Positions 16,714 to 23,328 of a stretch of 40,388 nucleotides of DNA are shown here, piece by piece. The translations under genes were made by a program, and so were the position numbers. How positions within the stretch are numbered: position 1 is the stretch's first letter; every line of letters starts with the position of its first letter. Below the pieces are notes generated by a model that was not told where the DNA came from, ran no database searches, and saw nothing but the letters and a program-made list of their open reading frames with translations. This DNA is from Chloroflexota bacterium (GTDB taxonomy: Bacteria; Chloroflexota; Dehalococcoidia; Lucifugimonadales; Lucifugimonadaceae): assembly GCA_022567135.1 (NCBI GenBank), contig JADFHP010000009.1:1-40388 (forward strand). The letters run 5' to 3'.

Positions 16714-18834
16714 TTAGTCGAGCTCGATGTCGATGATGATGTTGGCGGCGGCATCCAGTCTCGCCGACGTTCCGGGCGGCACCACGGTTGTGGCATCGTA
16801 CTCCTCGATGATCAGCGGGCCTGCAAGCGGTGATTCAGAAAGGCCGCTTCTCGCCATGATCGGCGTCGTGATGTGGCCGGTCTCGGGGCCAAAATAGACC
16901 CGACGTTCACCGGACGATTTGCCTTTAATATTGGCCACCGCATGCGGCGGTGGCGAGTTGGTCGCGAATCGGGCTGAATAGCGCAGATTGATGAAGTCCA
17001 CTGCATCGGTTTCAGACATGTGGCCGTATGTTCGCTCGTGCTCGTGGTGAAACCGGCTTACGACCTCGGCCAGCGCCCGGTCATCCAGATCATCATGCTC
17101 GTCATCTCCTGTGACTCCGGGCACATCGACCGTTAGCTCGTAGGCCTGGCCTGAGTAGCGCAGATCGGCCTGCCGCACCCACTCGGCGTCATCGGGGATG
17201 ATCGCGTCGGCCTCAAGGGCCTGCGAAGCGCGTTTCCGGAGACCCCTGTATGCCCTGTTGATCGCGGCCGGATCTATGGAGTGGGCCGCTGAGATGAAGG
17301 TCTGTACGAAGTGATATTCGGGATCGGCCTCCAGCAGGCCGACCGCGGAAAAGACGCCCGGCGCCGGCGGGATTATGACCTGGCGAATGCTGAGAGAGCG
17401 GGCGATCTCTGCCGCGTGGACGGGGCCGCTGCCTCCGAACGCGAGCATGGTGAAGTCCCGCGGATCGCGGCCCCGGTAGGTTGAGACTGCCTTGATGGCC
17501 CTGATCATGGTGACGTTGGCGATCGCGAATACACCGGAAGCGGCCTCCTCCTCGCTCATCCCGAGCGGTTCCGCGGCTGAGGTCCGAATGGCCTGCCGCG
17601 CCAGATCGGCGTGCAGTAGGACCGCACCGCCGGCCAGTTCTCCGGGGTTGATGTACCCCAGCGTGACGTTGGCGTCCGTGATCGTGGCATCCGTCCCGCC
17701 CGCCCCGTAACAGGCCGGGCCCGGTGTCGCGCCCGCTGACTCCGGCCCGACCTTGAGCGCTCCTCCGCGGTCTACTGAGACGATGCTGCCGCCGCCCGCG
17801 CCCACTTCCGAGATGTCGATTACAGGAAGTTTGAGGGCATGCCCGCGGCCTTTTACCAACCGGCTGGAGAGCGATATTCCAGCGCCCACCTCGTACTCGG
17901 TGGTGAGCGAACGGCCGCCGTCTTCGATGATCGATGCCTTCGCGGTAGTGCCGCCCATGTCGAACGTGATGACGTTCTGCAACCCGAGGCGTCCCGCGAG
18001 GCGGTGCGCTCCGACGACGCCGGCCGCGGGGCCGGACTCGATGATCTGGGCGGGAGTTTCCGCGGCCGCGGCAGCCGACATCACTCCTCCGTTGGACTGC
18101 ATGATGCGAATGGGCGCGCCGATCCCTACATCCTTCAATCGCGTGCCGAGCGCCCGGATATACCGATTCACGAGGGGGCCTATATAGGCGTTCACGACGG
18201 TCGTGCTGGTGCGCTCGTACTCCCGAATTTCAGGCAGCACTTTTATGGATACCGAGAGGTACACCTCAGGCAGGGCCTCTTTCACCAGCTCGGCAATTCT
18301 CTCTTCATGCTCGCCGTTGCGATACGAATGGAGCAGGCACACGGCGACGGCCTCGGCGCCGCCCTGTTTAATTCGCTCGATAGCACGGTTGACGGAGGCG
18401 ATATCCAACTCTGTGATGACGCTGCCGTCCGCTGCCAGCCGCTCGTCCACCTCCAGGCGCAGGCGGCGCTCGACCAGCGGCGGAGGCGGGGTGTAGTTCA
18501 GGCTGAACAGTTCCGGAACGCGCAGCCGGCGCAACTCCAGGACGTCGCGAAAACCCTTTGTGGTTATCAGAGCGGTCTTCGCGCCCTTGTTCTCCAGGAT
18601 GGCGTTCGTTGCTATGGTCGTGCCATGTACCACCTCACGGATGGAATCCCCGGTCATCTGAAGCTCCTGGAGCATGGCCACGGCGCCTTCAGCGATTCCC
18701 CTGGAGTAGTCATCTACAGTCGAACTGACTTTGCGAGTGGTATAGCGGCCATCGGGTGAGATCAGAACCAGGTCCGTGAATGTCCCGCCTATATCAGAAC
18801 CGAGGCGGTATGTTCGGTTCACCGAGGGTGTCAA
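16714..18834 (-). CDS. hyuA: Hydantoinase A/oxoprolinase family subunit
   Basis: The 706-residue protein carries the ASKHA-type ATP-binding signature GSDIGGTFTDLVL at residues ~12-24. It continues with HGTTIATNAILE, the KTALITTKGFRDVLELRR segment, VNAYIGPLV, IMQSNGGVMS, FDMGGTTAK and GGSGPVHAAE. These are typical of HyuA. Together with HyuB it should catalyse ATP-dependent cleavage of hydantoins or 5-oxoproline-like lactams, or ATP-dependent carboxylation in related families. The start is TTG (18834) with AGGAG six bases upstream. It is the first gene of the hyuA - deacylase - hyuB operon. A short ORF with a strong Shine-Dalgarno sequence overlaps its start (18794-18889). Confidence 0.94.
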   Translation of the reverse strand: MTPSVNRTYRLGSDIGGTFTDLVLISPDGRYTTRKVSSTVDDYSRGIAEGAVAMLQELQMTGDSIREVVHGTTIATNAILENKGAKTALITTKGFRDVLELRRLRVPELFSLNYTPPPPLVERRLRLEVDERLAADGSVITELDIASVNRAIERIKQGGAEAVAVCLLHSYRNGEHEERIAELVKEALPEVYLSVSIKVLPEIREYERTSTTVVNAYIGPLVNRYIRALGTRLKDVGIGAPIRIMQSNGGVMSAAAAAETPAQIIESGPAAGVVGAHRLAGRLGLQNVITFDMGGTTAKASIIEDGGRSLTTEYEVGAGISLSSRLVKGRGHALKLPVIDISEVGAGGGSIVSVDRGGALKVGPESAGATPGPACYGAGGTDATITDANVTLGYINPGELAGGAVLLHADLARQAIRTSAAEPLGMSEEEAASGVFAIANVTMIRAIKAVSTYRGRDPRDFTMLAFGGSGPVHAAEIARSLSIRQVIIPPAPGVFSAVGLLEADPEYHFVQTFISAAHSIDPAAINRAYRGLRKRASQALEADAIIPDDAEWVRQADLRYSGQAYELTVDVPGVTGDDEHDDLDDRALAEVVSRFHHEHERTYGHMSETDAVDFINLRYSARFATNSPPPHAVANIKGKSSGERRVYFGPETGHITTPIMARSGLSESPLAGPLIIEEYDATTVVPPGTSARLDAAANIIIDIELD

Positions 18835-18889
18835 TTAGCGCTCCTGATCGCCTGTGCTGCCGCGGTTGGCCGAGGCTGGCAGAGCGCAT
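18794..18889 (-). CDS. Possible 31-codon leader ORF overlapping the hyuA start
   Basis: An ATG at 18889 follows GGAGG with a 6-nt spacer, a better ribosome-binding site than that of hyuA itself. The ORF encodes 31 residues rich in Arg and Ser and ends 38 nt inside hyuA in another frame. The product resembles nothing known. It could couple translation to the TTG start of hyuA, or be chance. Confidence 0.25.
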   Translation of the reverse strand: MRSASLGQPRQHRRSGALIDTLGEPNIPPRF

Positions 18890-18959
18890 GGTATTCCTCC
18901 ACGTTGAGTTGGGCCATAAAGATGCGCAGGGACAGGCGAGGAAGCGGCCTGAATAACGG

Positions 18960-18992
18960 AAAAAAAAAGAGGCCCGCGGCACCGCGGGCCTC
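18960..18992 (-). terminator. Intrinsic terminator after the DUF5679 gene
   Basis: A perfect inverted repeat GAGGCCCGCGG / CCGCGGGCCTC (18969-18979 and 18982-18992) gives a 10-11 bp GC-rich stem. On the minus strand it is followed directly by a run of nine T (18960-18968). It lies 53 bp past the stop of the minus-strand mini-gene at 19046 and just before the hyuA leader region. It therefore separates the two transcripts. Confidence 0.9.
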
Positions 18993-19045
18993 TCGCAAGA
19001 TGAGGAAGGTTCCGATTCAGTCGGAACCCGCTACGGCCTGAGTGA

Positions 19046-19186
19046 TTAGGTCTTGCCGATCTTGAACATCTTGGTGCCGCATGTAGGGCAGATGCCCTTG
19101 GTTGCCGGGCGGCCGTTCTTCATGGTGACCGACTCGGGGTTGTTCATTTCCCTCTTGGTCTTGCACTTCATACAGTAGGCCTGCAT
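19046..19186 (-). CDS. DUF5679-type zinc-binding mini-protein
   Basis: The 46-residue product starts MQAYCMKCK, continues with MNNPESVTMKNGRPATKG and ends ICPTCGTKMFKIGK. Two CxxC pairs (Cys5/Cys8, Cys33/Cys36) form a zinc ribbon. The sequence fits DUF5679, a family of short proteins common in Chloroflexota and Actinobacteria whose role is unknown. The start has a strong Shine-Dalgarno (GGAGGT, 5-nt spacer). A possible promoter lies ~120 bp upstream and an intrinsic terminator 53 bp downstream, so it is probably a monocistronic unit. A larger frame at 19017-19325 over the same bases is a shadow. Confidence 0.88.
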   Translation of the reverse strand: MQAYCMKCKTKREMNNPESVTMKNGRPATKGICPTCGTKMFKIGKT

Positions 19187-19280
19187 TGGGACCTCCGATA
19201 CTCGCGTCGCCCATTGATGGTGGCTCAGGGCTTCGCCGGATCACCTCTTGAGCCAAGAGGAAACCAAACGTAAACGTGAC

Positions 19281-19296
19281 TGATCTCACGATCAGC
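19281..19296. promoter_or_regulatory. Inverted repeat in the DUF5679 leader
   Basis: CTGATC and GATCAG form a perfect 6-bp inverted repeat around a 4-base centre, lying between the proposed promoter and the DUF5679 start. It could be an operator or a small leader hairpin; no regulator can be named. Confidence 0.3.
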
Positions 19297-19303
19297 GCAT
19301 TCA

Positions 19304-19332
19304 TCGTTATTGCAACTGCACGCACGTGTCAA
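19304..19332 (-). promoter_or_regulatory. Candidate sigma-70 promoter for the DUF5679 gene
   Basis: On the minus strand a consensus -35 TTGACA (19327-19332) is followed after 17 bases by TAACGA (19304-19309), a poor -10. The position, ~118 bp upstream of the ATG, is plausible. Confidence 0.4.
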
Positions 19333-19392
19333 CTGAATACGACGGGATGTTCGGTCTGAATGACCTGTCAAACGTGAGGAACTGCAACGTCT

Positions 19393-19550
19393 GAGAGCCT
19401 GAAACTACTGGATACCGTAGGTAATCAGGCCTCTCAAGGCATTAAATAGCCTGTTGCCACACCGTTCCGCAGGCTATCCACGATGCGCGAAAACCCTGTG
19501 GAAATGTTTCCCAGCGCTCCCAGCCTGAGTTCGCTCAGTGTTGCTGGGAG
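19393..19550. other. Hairpin-rich intergenic segment downstream of the E1 genes
   Basis: The 426-bp gap 19187-19612 holds no gene, but three hairpins lie within 158 bp. Hairpin A pairs 19393-19402 with 19425-19435 (one bulge) and has an inner CTAC/GTAG stem. Hairpin B pairs ATAGCCTG (19446-19453) with CAGGCTAT (19470-19477). Hairpin C pairs CTCCCAGC (19517-19524) with GCTGGGAG (19543-19550) and contains CTGAG-TTCG-CTCAG. On the minus strand hairpin B is followed by TTTAAT and could terminate the E1 operon. The rest may be a small RNA or a 3' UTR structure. Confidence 0.45.
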
Positions 19551-19612
19551 GTGCGTCGCCGTGATGGCGCCAATGCCCTCCGACCTCGCCGAGGCCGGCG
19601 CGGCGGGCGCGG

Positions 19613-20596
19613 TTAGCTGAGAGTCTCCCGGATTGCCGCGACGACGCGCTCGGGCGTGGGGTACACGAGCGGCTCGAGGGCGGGCGAGTAGGGGATGTTC
19701 ACCTGCTCCGACGCCACTTTCATGATCGGCGCCTGCAGGGACCAGAAGCCCTCTTCCGCGACTATCGACGCGATCTCGCTTGCGGCGCTGCAGACCTTGT
19801 GGGCGGGGTCGGCAATCACCAGCCGGCCGGTCTTTTCGACGGACTTGAGGATCGTCTTCTTATCGAGAGGCACGAGCGTCCTCGGGTCGATCACCTCCAC
19901 GGAGACGCCTTCCTGCGCCATGACATCCGCCGCCGCTTCGGCATGGGCGACTCCGCCCGCAACTCCCACCACCGTGACGTCGGTGCCCTCGCGAACGATG
20001 CGAGCCTCGCCGAACGGTACGAGCAGTTCGCCGTTCGGCAGGTCTTCGTTCGCCGGCACTTCGCCGCGCGAGCTGATGGCGATACCGTCTTCAAAGAGAA
20101 TGCAGGGATCGTTATCCCGGACGGCAGTTTTCAGGAGGCCCTTGGCGTCATACGGGTTCGTGGGGCAGATGATCTTGATGCCGGGGCAGTTCATGAAGAC
20201 CGGGTAGTTGCGGTCCGAGTGGTGGGCGGCGGCGCCTCGGGCGTAGAACATGCGGGCGCGCCATGTGACGGGGAGGGTCGCCTGGCCGCCGAACATGTAC
20301 CGCATCTTGGACGCCTGGCTGATCATCTGGTCCATGCCCACCCAGAAGAAGCTGGTGACGGTCTCGACTATGGGCCGCTGGCCGACGAGTGACGAGCCGA
20401 TGGCCGCGCCGAAGAAGCCGCTCTCAGAGAGCGGCGTATCGATCACGCGATCTTCGCCGAAGAGATCAACCAGACCTGCAGACGCGCCGTAAACGGACTG
20501 GCGGATGTCTTCACCCATCAAGTAGACGGACTCGTCACGCTCCATCTCTTCGCGCGTCGCTTCCGCAATCGCGGCCACGTATGTCATTTCCGGCAT
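19613..20596 (-). CDS. 2-oxoacid dehydrogenase E1 component, beta subunit
   Basis: The 327-residue protein has the transketolase-like pyrimidine-binding domain with GEDI (near residue 28, the Glu that activates thiamine diphosphate), DTPLSESGFFGAAIGSSLVG, and RGAAAHHSDRNYPVFMNCPGIKIICPTNPYDAKGLL. The C-terminal domain has VEVIDPRTLVPLDKKTI. This is the PdhB/AcoB/BkdB family. With the alpha subunit it decarboxylates a 2-oxoacid or acetoin using thiamine diphosphate. AAGGAAA lies upstream of the ATG. It is 39 bp downstream of the alpha-subunit gene. No E2 or E3 gene follows, so the exact substrate cannot be told. Confidence 0.93.
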   Translation of the reverse strand: MPEMTYVAAIAEATREEMERDESVYLMGEDIRQSVYGASAGLVDLFGEDRVIDTPLSESGFFGAAIGSSLVGQRPIVETVTSFFWVGMDQMISQASKMRYMFGGQATLPVTWRARMFYARGAAAHHSDRNYPVFMNCPGIKIICPTNPYDAKGLLKTAVRDNDPCILFEDGIAISSRGEVPANEDLPNGELLVPFGEARIVREGTDVTVVGVAGGVAHAEAAADVMAQEGVSVEVIDPRTLVPLDKKTILKSVEKTGRLVIADPAHKVCSAASEIASIVAEEGFWSLQAPIMKVASEQVNIPYSPALEPLVYPTPERVVAAIRETLS

Positions 20597-20635
20597 GGGA
20601 TATTTCCTTTATGAAGCTCGGGCGTTCGGGGTGGC

Positions 20636-21625
20636 TCAGGGTGCGGGGATGGGATCCGCCCACATGTCTTCGAAGAGGTCCGAGGGTTCCGGATAGGGAC
20701 TCTCACGGGCGAACTCCAGGGCTTCGGCTACGAGAACCACTACGTCACTCTTCATGGCGTCGCACTCTTCCCGTGTTGCGACGCCTGTGGAGATGAGGGC
20801 CTCTTCGTGGATATCGAGGGGGTCGCGTTTGCGCCACTCCTCGACCTCTTCTTCGCTCCTGTAAGCGGACTTCCTGATCCGGTCGAGCCCGAGTGAGTGG
20901 TCTTCAAATCGGTATGTAAGGGCCTCGATCAGCGTCGGGCCCTCGCCTGCCCTCGCCCGTTGTACGGCTACGGTCACAGCCTCGTAAACGGCGATGGCGT
21001 CCTGTCCGTCGACCAGCACGCCAGGCATGTTGTAGGCGGGTGCGCGGTCCGAAACATGGTCCACCGACACCGAGTTTTTGTACGAGGTTGTGATGGCGTA
21101 CTGGTTGTTCTCGCACAGGAAGATGACTGGCAGGTTCCAGAGGGAGGCCAAGTTCATCGACTCGTGGCAGGCGCCCTGGTTCGAAGCGCCATCGCCGAAG
21201 AACACCAAAGAAACGAAATCTTTGCCCTGCTGCTTGGACGCGAGGGCGGCGCCGGTCGCTATGGGGACGGATGACGCGACGATGCCGGATTCGCCAAGAA
21301 TTCCCACGGAGAAGTCGGCGAGGTGCATAGAGCCGCCCTTGCCATGGCAGTAGCCGCCCTGTTTGCCCAGCAATTCGGCCAGCGCTCGCTTGAGATCCCC
21401 TCCCTTTGCGATGGGATGGCCGTGTGAGCGGTGATTGCCCGCGATGTAGTCCGTGTCGCGTAGCGCCGCGCATGCGCCCACAGCGACCGCCTCTTCTCCG
21501 ATGTAGGGATGGGCCGGCCCCTGAAGTTCGCCGGTAGAGTGGATTTCGATGACCGTCTCCTCGAACAGACGGATGCGGTACATCCGCTCGAGCATCAACA
21601 TCAAGGTGTCTCTATCCGGAGGCAT
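20636..21625 (-). CDS. 2-oxoacid dehydrogenase E1 component, alpha subunit
   Basis: The ~329-residue protein has the thiamine-diphosphate motif GDGASNQG...NNQYAITT (GDG-x~25-NN), the phosphorylation-loop-like segment RFEDHSLG, and YIAGNHRSHGHPIAKGGD and HGKGGSMHLAD. All are typical of PdhA/AcoA. The ATG at 21625 is preferred because AGGAG lies six bases upstream; a TTG two codons earlier is less likely. It is the first gene of a two-gene E1 operon on the minus strand, with a possible -10 TATACT at 21678-21683. Acetoin, pyruvate or branched-chain oxoacids are all possible substrates. Confidence 0.93.
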   Translation of the reverse strand: MPPDRDTLMLMLERMYRIRLFEETVIEIHSTGELQGPAHPYIGEEAVAVGACAALRDTDYIAGNHRSHGHPIAKGGDLKRALAELLGKQGGYCHGKGGSMHLADFSVGILGESGIVASSVPIATGAALASKQQGKDFVSLVFFGDGASNQGACHESMNLASLWNLPVIFLCENNQYAITTSYKNSVSVDHVSDRAPAYNMPGVLVDGQDAIAVYEAVTVAVQRARAGEGPTLIEALTYRFEDHSLGLDRIRKSAYRSEEEVEEWRKRDPLDIHEEALISTGVATREECDAMKSDVVVLVAEALEFARESPYPEPSDLFEDMWADPIPAP

Positions 21626-21677
21626 GTACAACTCCTGTAGTGGGCAAGCCCATTTGGCGTCCTGAGTAGTTCGGCGC

Positions 21678-21683
21678 AGTATA
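21678..21683 (-). promoter_or_regulatory. Candidate -10 box for the E1 operon
   Basis: TATACT on the minus strand lies 53 bp upstream of the E1 alpha ATG. No recognisable -35 is seen 16-18 bases further upstream, so this is tentative. Confidence 0.3.
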
Positions 21684-21745
21684 GACCCGTTACCAAGAGC
21701 TGGTTAGCCGACTGCATTGCGCCGGGTGTTCAGGTAATCTTTCCG

Positions 21746-21774
21746 TTCGCCTTAAGTTGCCCTTGAGTTAATAC
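21746..21774 (+). promoter_or_regulatory. Candidate promoter for the metallophosphoesterase gene
   Basis: TTCGCC (21746-21751) and TAATAC (21769-21774) are 17 bases apart, 60 bp upstream of the ATG at 21835. The -10 is good and the -35 weak. Confidence 0.35.
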
Positions 21775-21834
21775 GGGGAACTACTACCCGAACATACGCG
21801 CCGCACGGGTATTCGCGACGTCTACAAGGCCGTT

Positions 21835-22710
21835 ATGACAGCATTTAATTTCTTCCAACTGGCCGATACTCAATTCGGCATGTCGGCCAGCCTCAGCAAC
21901 AGGTCGGATGCCCAGATAGCCGATATGGCGAGCCGTGGCATGAAGGTCCGGCGGGTAGCGCCTTTCGAAGGCTTCGGGCCCGAGACCGCGGCGTTCGAGG
22001 AGGCGATCGCGGAGGCCAACCGCCTCAAGCCTCAATTCGTGATCGTGTGCGGCGACATGGTCAACGATCCTGACAGCAGCGACGAGCGCGCCGAGGTCCT
22101 GCGGGTCGCAGGGCAACTCGATCCGTCCATCCCGATTCACTGGGTGGCCGGCAACCACGATATCGGCGCCGACACAATTGTGCCGACTCCGGCGAGCGTC
22201 GAGGCGTACCGGGACGTATGGGGCGATGACTACTTCTCGTTCCAGCACGGAGGCACCTCGTTCATAGTTCTGGACACAAGTGTCATGGACCACCCTGAGC
22301 AAGTACCGGGCGAGCTGGAGTCACAGATGCGGTTTCTCGAGGCCGAGCTGCGGGCTGCTCGGAAGCGGGACACCTCCCAGATCATCGTGTTCACGCACTA
22401 CCCGTTCTTCCTGGATAATCCGGACGAGGGCGATGGCTACTTTACGGTGGCAAAGGAGCGCCGGTTGCCCGTGATCGAGCTGTTCCGGAAGTATGGTGTT
22501 TCGGCGGTGTTCGCCGGCCACTGGCACAGGAATCACTACGCGGAGGACAACGGCATGCTGATGGTGTCGACTGGTCCCGTGGGTTTTCCGCTGGGAGACG
22601 ATGCGTCCGGCTACCGCATCGTCGAAGTTCACGATGGCGGACTGAGTCACGAGTATCACGAGCTACTGAACGGCCAGCCGCCGGCCGGAAACGAAGAGGA
22701 CAAAGAGTAG
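21835..22710 (+). CDS. Calcineurin-like metallophosphoesterase (CPPED1-like)
   Basis: The 291-residue protein has the five metallophosphoesterase blocks in order: LADTQFG (D-x-Q in place of D-x-H), CGDMVND, AGNHD, FTHYPFF and AGHWHRN. The ADxQFG form and the overall length resemble the CPPED1/CSTP1 branch, known mainly as Ser/Thr phosphatases in eukaryotes but also present in bacteria. There is no signal peptide, so it is cytoplasmic. The substrate is unknown: phosphoprotein, cyclic nucleotide or phospholipid are all possible. A UBP-type zinc-finger gene follows 44 bp downstream on the same strand. Confidence 0.9.
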   Translation: MTAFNFFQLADTQFGMSASLSNRSDAQIADMASRGMKVRRVAPFEGFGPETAAFEEAIAEANRLKPQFVIVCGDMVNDPDSSDERAEVLRVAGQLDPSIPIHWVAGNHDIGADTIVPTPASVEAYRDVWGDDYFSFQHGGTSFIVLDTSVMDHPEQVPGELESQMRFLEAELRAARKRDTSQIIVFTHYPFFLDNPDEGDGYFTVAKERRLPVIELFRKYGVSAVFAGHWHRNHYAEDNGMLMVSTGPVGFPLGDDASGYRIVEVHDGGLSHEYHELLNGQPPAGNEEDKE

Positions 22711-22754
22711 ATATCAGTTAGAGGGCGGCAGATGACTGCCGGTTTGGAGGGCAT

Positions 22755-23018
22755 ATGGCACCGGTTCCTTGCGAGCACATCGCGGAAATAAAAGACGTAA
22801 CGCCCAGCGCGGACGGGTGCGAGGACTGCCTGCCGCTCGGTGACGAGTGGGTCCACCTCCGACTGTGCATGATCTGCGGACACGTTGGCTGCTGTGACAG
22901 CTCGAAGAACACGCACGCCACGAAACACTGGGAGGGCACGCAGCACCCGATCATCAAATCCCACGAGCCGGGTGAAGATTGGATGTGGTGCTACGCGGAC
23001 AATGAATGGGCCAATTGA
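22755..23018 (+). CDS. UBP-type zinc finger protein
   Basis: The 87-residue protein is almost entirely one ZnF-UBP domain. Its Cys/His pattern is C6-x-H8, C22, C25, C38 and C41 in LCMICGHVGCCD, then CC/H residues in NTHATKHWEGTQHPII and a C-terminal WCYADN. In eukaryotes this domain binds the ubiquitin C-terminus. Bacteria have many stand-alone copies of unknown function. GGAGG lies five bases before the ATG. It is likely co-transcribed with the metallophosphoesterase gene. Confidence 0.92.
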   Translation: MAPVPCEHIAEIKDVTPSADGCEDCLPLGDEWVHLRLCMICGHVGCCDSSKNTHATKHWEGTQHPIIKSHEPGEDWMWCYADNEWAN

Positions 23019-23078
23019 GGTCCGGCCCCGGAGCCACCCCAGGCCCGAGGGTTTTTGGGGCGGCTCGCCGACCGTTTG

Positions 23079-23106
23079 TTGACGAATTGGGAAGGAATCA
23101 TAAAAT
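23079..23106 (+). promoter_or_regulatory. Sigma-70 promoter for the cyclase operon
   Basis: TTGACG (23079-23084) and TAAAAT (23101-23106) are separated by 16 bases, a near-consensus pair. It lies ~220 bp upstream of the cyclase start, giving a long 5' UTR. Nothing else is seen in the 298-bp gap 23019-23316. Confidence 0.65.
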
Positions 23107-23328
23107 CGCAGTCTCAAATATGACGTGGACCGCCGATCGACCATCCACCCCGGCCTTTGGCCCGGCCGCTCGAACCGAATCGCCAATTTGGGACAGTCAA
23201 GAGACAGTTGGCGTCAATAGCGGCCCGACGCAGCGCCCCCGCGTTAGGCGCGGAATCACCGTGGGGCTTTGCCCGATTGGCGCGAATCCAGATCGGCTCG
23301 ACGCCACGGCAGTTAGATGGAGCCTGCA

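Noticed and set aside
17839-18759. 306-codon plus-strand frame opposite hyuA
   Set aside because: It is antisense to the conserved HyuA ATP-binding region, has an unnatural composition and no domain.
19017-19325. 102-codon minus-strand frame over the DUF5679 gene
   Set aside because: The frame has no domain, whereas the overlapping 46-codon frame has a strong Shine-Dalgarno, two CxxC pairs and a terminator.
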